Of a DNA stretch of 64,000 bases, positions 58,815 to 64,000 are shown one piece after another. The notes under the pieces are model-generated. The model did no database searches. It saw nothing but the letters and a program-made list of their open reading frames with translations, and was not told where the DNA came from. The DNA comes from an uncultured Steroidobacter sp. (GTDB taxonomy: Bacteria > Pseudomonadota > Gammaproteobacteria > Steroidobacterales > Steroidobacteraceae), in assembly GCA_937864115.1 (NCBI GenBank), contig CALMII010000028.1:310001-374000 (forward strand), in the 5' to 3' direction. Both the position numbers and the translations under genes were made by a program. The number at the start of each line of letters is the position of its first letter. Position 1 is the stretch's first letter.

Positions 58815-60818
58815 ATGTCCACGATCACCATTCCGGGTTATCGCATCGAACGCAGGCTGGGTCAGGGCGGCATGGCCACCGTGTACCTGGCGATCCAGGA
58901 AAGCTTCGGGCGCGAAGTCGCACTCAAGGTCATGTCGCCGCTGCTGAACTCGGATCCGACGTTCGCGACCCGGTTCATGCGCGAGGCACGCATCGTCGCG
59001 CACATGCATCACGCTTCGATCGTCCCGGTCTTCGATGTCGGCGAGCGCAAGCCGCATCACTATCTGTCGATGGAATATCTGCCGGGCGGCGATCTGAAGC
59101 AGCGCATCCTGCACGGGCGCGGCGGCGCGGATCTGCTCGAAGACATCTGTCGTGCGCTGTGCCCAGCGCTCGACCTGGCGCATCGCAAAGGCTTCATCCA
59201 TCGCGACATCAAGCCGGAGAACATTCTTTTTCGCGAAGACGGCACGCCGGTCCTGACGGATTTCGGCATCGCGCGCGCCGTCGACAGCGGCACGTCGCTC
59301 ACCATGGCCGGCATGTTCGTGGGCACGCCGAGCTACATGAGTCCCGAGCAGGTGAAGGGACAGGAACTCGACGGCCGCTCGGACCTGTATTCGCTCGGCA
59401 TCGTCTGCTACGAAATCCTCACCGGCACCCTGCCCTTCCGCGCCGACTCGTCGTTGTCCGTCGCGCTCAAGCATCTGAGCGAACCGTTGCCGACGCTGCC
59501 GGCGAAGCTGGCGAGCTATCAGCCGTTCCTCGATCGTCTGACCGCGAAGGAACGCACCGACCGCTTTGCAAACGGCGCGGATGTGCTGCGTGCCCTGCGC
59601 TCGGCCGATCCGCGCCGGCGCGCCTCCGATGTCACGCTGTTGCGCGAGATGCCGGAAGCGCTGCGAACGCAGGCGAACGCGGGCGCGTTGCCGACTGCCC
59701 GGAAGGCGGCGCTGCGTTTCGCTTCGCTGATGAAGGAGCAATGGGCGAAACGACCCGCGCTGCCGCGCATCACGATCTCGCGCAAACCCGTGATCGATCG
59801 GCGCATCGCATTGCACGTCGGCACTGGCATCGCCGCGGCCATGATCGTAGCCACGGGAATTCGCAGCCTGCGCGACGGCGAAGTCGAACCGGCGGTTGTC
59901 GAGGCAGCACAGCCCACGCCGGCGACTCCGGCTCCGCAAGAAATACCCGCGACTGCGCAGGTCGCGGACAGCGCGGGAATCGCGTCCGACACGCCGCCCG
60001 AACCGTCATCGGCTGCGATCGAGCCGCCGGATCCGGTCGCTGCCGCAGCGGAAGCCGCGCGACTGGCCGAGGCCCGCGCCGCGCGTCAGCGCGAGCTGGA
60101 GGAAAAGCGTCAGCGCGCAGCCGAGCAACAGGCGGCGGCGCAGCACGCACAACAGGAACGAATCCAGCAGCTGCTCGCCGAAGCGAAGGATCTGTACGCT
60201 CGCGGCGCCCTGGCGCTGCCGTCCGGCGCGAGCGCCGCCGATCGCTATCACGACGTGCTGCAGCTGCAACCCGATCAGCCGGAGGCGCGCGCTGGTCAAC
60301 GACACATCGCCGATGTGCTGGCGAAGGAAGCGGAACATGCGCAGTCGGTGCGCGACGCCGATGCGCTGCGCAGCCTGATTCCGCAGATCGCATGGGTGCA
60401 GCCGGGTCATCCCAGCCTCGTGCGGTTGCAGAGCGGCCTGACGGAAATCGAAGCCGCGCCGGCGGAGTTGAGCCGGCGCGAGGCAGCGAACATCGAGAAG
60501 GCCGCGAAGCACGTCGCGAAGGCCTACAAGCATCTCGACCGCACGCCCTATGACCTGCGCGCGGCCGATGCAGCGACCGATGAGTACGATCGCGCCTCGT
60601 CCGCGGTGGCAACGGCGCCTGGACTGCCGGTGCTCAGAGAGCGACTGATCGCCTCGTACTCGCAGGCAGTGCGCACGGAGCTGAACGACGGCGACACGCG
60701 CAATGCGCTGCGCATGATCGAGTACGCCCGCAAGCGCAAATGGATGAGTCCGGACCTGGAGCGGCTGGAGACGAACATCCGGCAGGGAGCGGTGGCGGAG
60801 GCGTCCGGCGCGCGTTGA
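58815..60818 (+). CDS. Membrane-anchored Hanks-type Ser/Thr protein kinase
   Basis: 667 aa from MSTITIPGYRIERRLGQGG. Kinase domain 8-265: glycine loop GQGGMATVYL, K38, HRD 129-131 (IHRDIKPEN), DFG 149-151, APE-like SPEQ. One transmembrane helix (331-352), then an Ala/Pro linker, a coiled coil rich in Ala/Arg/Glu/Gln (about 390-450) and a helical repeat region with TPR-like character. Close relatives are the PpkA/STPK proteins of type VI secretion loci and standalone sensors; no T6SS genes are nearby. The signal is unknown. Confidence 0.92.
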   Translation: MSTITIPGYRIERRLGQGGMATVYLAIQESFGREVALKVMSPLLNSDPTFATRFMREARIVAHMHHASIVPVFDVGERKPHHYLSMEYLPGGDLKQRILHGRGGADLLEDICRALCPALDLAHRKGFIHRDIKPENILFREDGTPVLTDFGIARAVDSGTSLTMAGMFVGTPSYMSPEQVKGQELDGRSDLYSLGIVCYEILTGTLPFRADSSLSVALKHLSEPLPTLPAKLASYQPFLDRLTAKERTDRFANGADVLRALRSADPRRRASDVTLLREMPEALRTQANAGALPTARKAALRFASLMKEQWAKRPALPRITISRKPVIDRRIALHVGTGIAAAMIVATGIRSLRDGEVEPAVVEAAQPTPATPAPQEIPATAQVADSAGIASDTPPEPSSAAIEPPDPVAAAAEAARLAEARAARQRELEEKRQRAAEQQAAAQHAQQERIQQLLAEAKDLYARGALALPSGASAADRYHDVLQLQPDQPEARAGQRHIADVLAKEAEHAQSVRDADALRSLIPQIAWVQPGHPSLVRLQSGLTEIEAAPAELSRREAANIEKAAKHVAKAYKHLDRTPYDLRAADAATDEYDRASSAVATAPGLPVLRERLIASYSQAVRTELNDGDTRNALRMIEYARKRKWMSPDLERLETNIRQGAVAEASGAR

Positions 60819-60965
60819 TCGCGCATCTGGTTGGGCGAGAACCGTCCCTGGCTCTCACAGCGGGGCCGATCATGACCGCCGCCGGCCCGCCCGTCTGTAT
60901 CGCCTTTGTAAAAACGTCAACGACACACGCGAATCCGACGCGTCGCGAAACGCCGCCGCAAGCCG

Positions 60966-60980
60966 TACATTTGCGTTACA
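60966..60980 (+). promoter_or_regulatory. RstA-box-like site upstream of mipA
   Basis: TACATTTGCGTTACA matches the E. coli RstA box TACATNTNGTTACA with one extra spacer base. It stands about 70 bp before the mipA start and the -10-like GACAAT lies at 61002-61007, fitting activation by the OmpR-type regulator encoded downstream. Confidence 0.6.
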
Positions 60981-61050
60981 AAGCGCGTGCGCCGACTCTG
61001 CGACAATGCCCGCACGTTAATAGTCCAATCGAGGATTGCAGGAACGCGCG

Positions 61051-61917
61051 ATGAGCGGCAGCGGATACACAGCGGCATTCGGCCCGATCGCGGGTCTGCT
61101 GGCCATTGCGTTCTGCGCGCCGCTGCGAGCCGCACCTGTTCCCGGCAATTGCACGGCGCCGTCCGCCGAGTGTGTCGAAGTCGGCCAGCTCGACATCAGC
61201 GTGTCGCTCGGCGTGGGCTCGCGCTCCAATCCCGTCATGGGCGAATCCGACATTCCGCTGGTCGTGATTCCCCAGGTGAGCTACTACGGCAAGCGTTTCT
61301 TCCTCGAGAATCTCGATCTCGGCGTCACCCTGTACGAGGGTCGCTCCAACACCTTCAACCTGATCGCCTCGCCCGGCTACGACCGGGTGTTCTTCTATCG
61401 CGACGATCTGCAGAATTTCTTCGTGAGCGGCGCCACCGGCGCCGTGTCGCTGGCCGCGCCGACGGACAAGGAACTCGAACCCGCAGTGGAATTCGAAGTG
61501 CGCTCGCGACGCACGACGTATCTTGCCGGCCCTGAATGGCTGTTCCAGTACGGAAACATCGTCGGCCAGGTCGATGCCCTCTACGAAGTCACCGGACGCA
61601 ACGACGGATACGAGGTGCGCGCCGCGGTCGCTGCCCCTATCATCCAGTCCGAACATTCACTGGTGGTCAGCGGCGGGCTGACCTGGAAAAGCGCCGAGAT
61701 CGTCCACTATTACTATGGAGTCGATGGCCTCTATGAGCCGGGATCGGCCTTCAGTCCGTTCCTCAAGCTCGGTTACACGCGCGCGCTGTCCGATCGCTGG
61801 AGCATCAACGCGTTCGTCCATTACGAGCGTCTCGGCAGTGCCATCGCAGACAGTCCGATCGTATCCGACGACGGCGTTACGACAGCGTTTGTCGGTGTCG
61901 TGCTGCGGGTTCTTTAG
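61051..61917 (+). CDS. MipA/OmpV family outer-membrane protein
   Basis: 288 aa with signal peptide. MipA/OmpV strands: LDISVSLGVGSRSNPVMGES, IPLVVIPQVSYYGKRFFLEN and the C-terminal GVVLRVL. MipA proteins scaffold peptidoglycan enzymes or act as barrels; expression is often under RstAB-like control. The mipA-DUF3019-response regulator-kinase order is also seen in Shewanella and relatives (from memory). Confidence 0.9.
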   Translation: MSGSGYTAAFGPIAGLLAIAFCAPLRAAPVPGNCTAPSAECVEVGQLDISVSLGVGSRSNPVMGESDIPLVVIPQVSYYGKRFFLENLDLGVTLYEGRSNTFNLIASPGYDRVFFYRDDLQNFFVSGATGAVSLAAPTDKELEPAVEFEVRSRRTTYLAGPEWLFQYGNIVGQVDALYEVTGRNDGYEVRAAVAAPIIQSEHSLVVSGGLTWKSAEIVHYYYGVDGLYEPGSAFSPFLKLGYTRALSDRWSINAFVHYERLGSAIADSPIVSDDGVTTAFVGVVLRVL

Positions 61918-62305
61918 CGCAATCGCCATCGCCCTGCTGGCCTGCGCCGGCGCAAGCGCCGCGACCAGCGTTCAGCACGACGACATCACGCTCGAACTGC
62001 AACCGCGCGTGTGCACGCTCGCGGCGGATGACGACACCTGCGATACGACGGTGCGCGCCCAGTGGCGCTCGCCGCGCAACGAGTCGCTGTGCCTGGTGAT
62101 CGTCGACCGGCCGGACATCCAGCGCTGCTGGGAAGATTTCTCCAGCGGCGTCTACAACGTCGAGCTGTCGTTCAACCGGGATCTGACGGTGGAACTGCGC
62201 GACCCGCAGCTGCAGAAGGTGCTGGTGTCCGAAACGATCGCGGTGATCAGGCAGGCGCTGGAGCTGCGGCGCAAACGGCGACAGCCATGGAATCTTCTTT
62301 ATTGA
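61895..62305 (+). CDS. DUF3019 periplasmic protein
   Basis: 136 aa with a GTG start overlapping mipA by 23 bp; a TTG two codons earlier is also possible. Signal peptide FFSAIAIALLACAGASA. The mature part (LELQPRVCTLAADDDTCDTTVRAQWRSP, SLCLVIVDRPDIQRCWEDFSSG) has four conserved cysteines of DUF3019. Probably a periplasmic partner of the sensor system. Confidence 0.87.
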   Translation: MSCCGFFSAIAIALLACAGASAATSVQHDDITLELQPRVCTLAADDDTCDTTVRAQWRSPRNESLCLVIVDRPDIQRCWEDFSSGVYNVELSFNRDLTVELRDPQLQKVLVSETIAVIRQALELRRKRRQPWNLLY

Positions 62306-62316
62306 GTACGACAGAG

Positions 62317-62386
62317 AATGGCCGCAAAAAAGCGCAAAAGAACGCAGGTAGGAAAACCAGAACTTTTGCGCCTTTTTGCGGCCATT
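62317..62386. terminator. Hairpin (CGCAAAA family) between DUF3019 and the response regulator
   Basis: AATGGCCGCAAAAAAGCGCA pairs with TGCGCCTTTTTGCGGCCATT. It begins 11 bp after the DUF3019 stop and ends 11 bp before the response-regulator ATG, so it may separate or attenuate the two halves of the cluster. Confidence 0.82.
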
Positions 62387-62397
62387 ATCCCGCCCGC

Positions 62398-63108
62398 ATG
62401 AACGCCGCCGCACAACCGTTGATCCTTCTGGTGGAAGACGACGCCCGCCTGGCCGAACTCGTCCGCACTTATCTGCACGACAATGGCTTCCTCGTCAGCA
62501 TCGAGAATCGCGGCGATCGTGTGCTGGAACGCGTGGAGCGCGAACATCCCGACCTCGTGATTCTGGACATCGGGCTGCCGGCGCGCGACGGATTCGCCGT
62601 CTGCCGCGAACTGCGCGCCGTGTACAGCTCGCCGATCCTGATGCTCACCGCCCGCAACAGCGACATCGACCATGTCGTCGGCCTGGAACTCGGCGCCGAC
62701 GACTACGTGATCAAGCCCGTGGAACCGCGCGTGCTGGTCGCCCGCATCCAGGCACTGTTGCGGCGCCGGCGTGCCGCGGAGTCCGCGGGCGGCAAGACGT
62801 TGCAGTTCGGCACGCTGTCCATCAACAGCGCGGCACGATCCGTCGTCCTCATGGATCAGCAGGTCGCGCTGTCGAGCAACGAGTTCGATCTGCTGTTCTT
62901 CCTCGCGACGCGCGCCGGTCAGATCCAGTCGCGCGAGACGCTGTACCAGCAGCTGTATCGTCGCGACTACGATGGTCTCGATCGCACGCTCGATGTGCGC
63001 ATTTCCCATCTGCGCAGGAAACTCGGCGATACCGGCAATCCGGAGAAGATCAGAACCGTCTGGGGCCACGGCTACCTGTTCGTCTCCGACGCCTGGGGCG
63101 CGTCTTGA
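62398..63108 (+). CDS. OmpR-family response regulator (RstA-like)
   Basis: 236 aa. Receiver with acidic pair VEDD and phospho-acceptor D57 (VILDIGLPARDGF), followed by a winged helix (LSSNEFDLLFFLATRAGQIQSRE, LDVRISHLRRKLGD). It presumably activates mipA through the upstream box and is phosphorylated by the adjacent kinase. Confidence 0.93.
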   Translation: MNAAAQPLILLVEDDARLAELVRTYLHDNGFLVSIENRGDRVLERVEREHPDLVILDIGLPARDGFAVCRELRAVYSSPILMLTARNSDIDHVVGLELGADDYVIKPVEPRVLVARIQALLRRRRAAESAGGKTLQFGTLSINSAARSVVLMDQQVALSSNEFDLLFFLATRAGQIQSRETLYQQLYRRDYDGLDRTLDVRISHLRRKLGDTGNPEKIRTVWGHGYLFVSDAWGAS

Positions 63109-63143
63109 AAGCGGCAGCGTCGGCGCGCTTCTGATCCAATCGC

Positions 63144-64000
63144 ATGGCGCGACACTTCCTGCAGCTCTACCTGCTGATCGTGGCGACGCTGGCCGCCGTC
63201 AGCTGGGGCCAGGAACGGCTGTGGCAGACCTATGCCGAGCGCAATCCCGCGGAAATCAGCGCCGAGAATCCCTCGCAGACGGCGTTGCTCGAAATCGTCG
63301 AGACACAACTGCGCGCGCTGCCGGCCGACCAGCGTCGATCCTTCGTGCGACAGCTCGCCCGCGACAGCGGCGTCGATCTCGAACTCTTCGATCTGCGCGA
63401 TATCGCAGGCAAGGACACGCTCGCAGATCTGGCGCGTGGCGACGTGGCGTACATGAGCGCGACGAACGGCGAGCGCTGGATGCTGAAGCAGGTCGACGGC
63501 GATCCCATCGTGCTCGCCTTCCGGCATCCGCCCGCGGAAGCGCGCCGCGGACCGGTCGACTGGGCGCTGGCCTTCGTTTTCTATGCGGCGATTGCGCTGG
63601 TGATCATGCTGTGGCTGTGGCCGCTGCGACGCGATCTGCAGCGCCTCGAGCGTGCCACCGGGACGTTCGGCGACCGCAACTGGATCTTCGATGCCGGCAT
63701 CGGGCCGCGATCGCAGATCCATCCGCTGGCGCAGGCCTTTCGCCGCATGGCGGCGCGCATCGACGACCTGATCCGCTCGCACCAGGACATGTCGAATGCG
63801 ATGTCCCACGAGATCAAGACGCCGCTGGCCCGCATGCGCTTCGAAGTCGAGGTCGCGCGCAGCACGACCGCCGACCCGAGGATGAAGCAGCATCTGAACA
63901 ACCTCGATACCGACATCTCGGAACTCGATGCTTTCATCACGGCGACGCTCGATTACGCGATCCTGGAGCGCGCCGAAGTCGCGCTGAATCTGGCCGAGCA
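63144..64000 (+). CDS. Sensor histidine kinase (RstB-like), cut by window end
   Basis: The first 285 residues are visible. TM1 1-22, a periplasmic domain of about 110 residues, TM2 about 138-160, HAMP, and the DHp H-box MSHEIKTPLARM with H222. The ATP-binding domain lies beyond the window. Paired with the response regulator 35 bp upstream. Confidence 0.93.
   Translation, partial: MARHFLQLYLLIVATLAAVSWGQERLWQTYAERNPAEISAENPSQTALLEIVETQLRALPADQRRSFVRQLARDSGVDLELFDLRDIAGKDTLADLARGDVAYMSATNGERWMLKQVDGDPIVLAFRHPPAEARRGPVDWALAFVFYAAIALVIMLWLWPLRRDLQRLERATGTFGDRNWIFDAGIGPRSQIHPLAQAFRRMAARIDDLIRSHQDMSNAMSHEIKTPLARMRFEVEVARSTTADPRMKQHLNNLDTDISELDAFITATLDYAILERAEVALNLAE

Noticed and set aside
1..64000. 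tRNA and rRNA genes
   Set aside because: No cloverleaf with a GTTCGANTC T-arm or rRNA-like stretch was recognised by eye; a covariance-model scan would be decisive.

Overview
The window reads as a chromosomal segment of a GC-rich, heterotrophic Gammaproteobacterium. Steroidobacteraceae, Nevskiales or Xanthomonadales relatives fit best. This is inferred from gene content (complete Entner-Doudoroff set, 3-oxoadipyl-CoA thiolase, Kup, MipA/DUF3019/RstAB-like cluster, MocR and GcvA-like regulators) and from dense families of intergenic palindromes; no rRNA or tRNA gene is visible to fix the taxonomy. Most of it is compact core genome. One region, about 41.2-48.3 kb, is accessory and scrambled.

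Layout. 0-5 kb: the 5' end of a DUF262 gene, an aldose-1-epimerase-like gene coupled to an unusual acetate kinase-PduL fusion, an NlpE/META lipoprotein and aquaporin Z. 5-16 kb: a DUF748 (AsmA-like) protein carrying an in-frame palindromic insertion, a small Cys-rich secreted protein, PcaF-type thiolase, two DMT exporters, a GNAT enzyme, a MocR regulator, a LysR regulator and a thioredoxin-like protein. 16-24 kb: a four-gene adaptor/ATPase/two-permease export operon facing a YtrA-type GntR regulator, with a palindromic operator between them. 24-28 kb: small zinc-ribbon and VOC proteins, methionine aminopeptidase, and an ECF sigma/anti-sigma pair. 28-37 kb: Kup, then the sugar block: zwf-pgl-glk-ANTAR on the minus strand facing edd-eda on the plus strand. 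37-41 kb: an acyl-CoA carboxylase carboxyltransferase and a lipoprotein quinohaemoprotein. 41-48 kb: an intact RES/Xre toxin-antitoxin pair, then gene debris (truncated sigma factor, PRTase fragment, vapB/vapC pieces, HTH-antitoxin N-terminus, a duplicated glycosyltransferase 3' end) threaded with about 100-bp repeats and a REP-associated tyrosine transposase (RAYT). 48-56 kb: the glycosyltransferase, DUF502, PBP4-type carboxypeptidase, an outer-membrane barrel and a VOC protein. 54-57 kb: the complete AmmeMemoRadiSam trio (amrS, amrB, amrA) followed by an HTH-HATPase-STAS-like protein with three 21-bp-phased repeats in its leader. 58-64 kb: an outer-membrane barrel, a Ser/Thr kinase and mipA-DUF3019-response regulator-histidine kinase (truncated by the window end).

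How things work together: glucose enters through glk-zwf-pgl-edd-eda (Entner-Doudoroff), and acyl-CoA/acyl-phosphate chemistry is represented by the AckA-PduL fusion, the thiolase and the carboxylase. Envelope maintenance is heavily represented (aquaporin, DUF748, PBP4, MipA, two barrels, MacAB-like exporter). The most promising poorly understood systems are the AmmeMemoRadiSam trio with its downstream HATPase/STAS-like neighbour, the fused acetate kinase-phosphotransacylase, and the RAYT/repeat element family whose copies sit at breakpoints of toxin-antitoxin genes. At a larger scale, many 3' gene ends carry long nested hairpins built from short tandem units.
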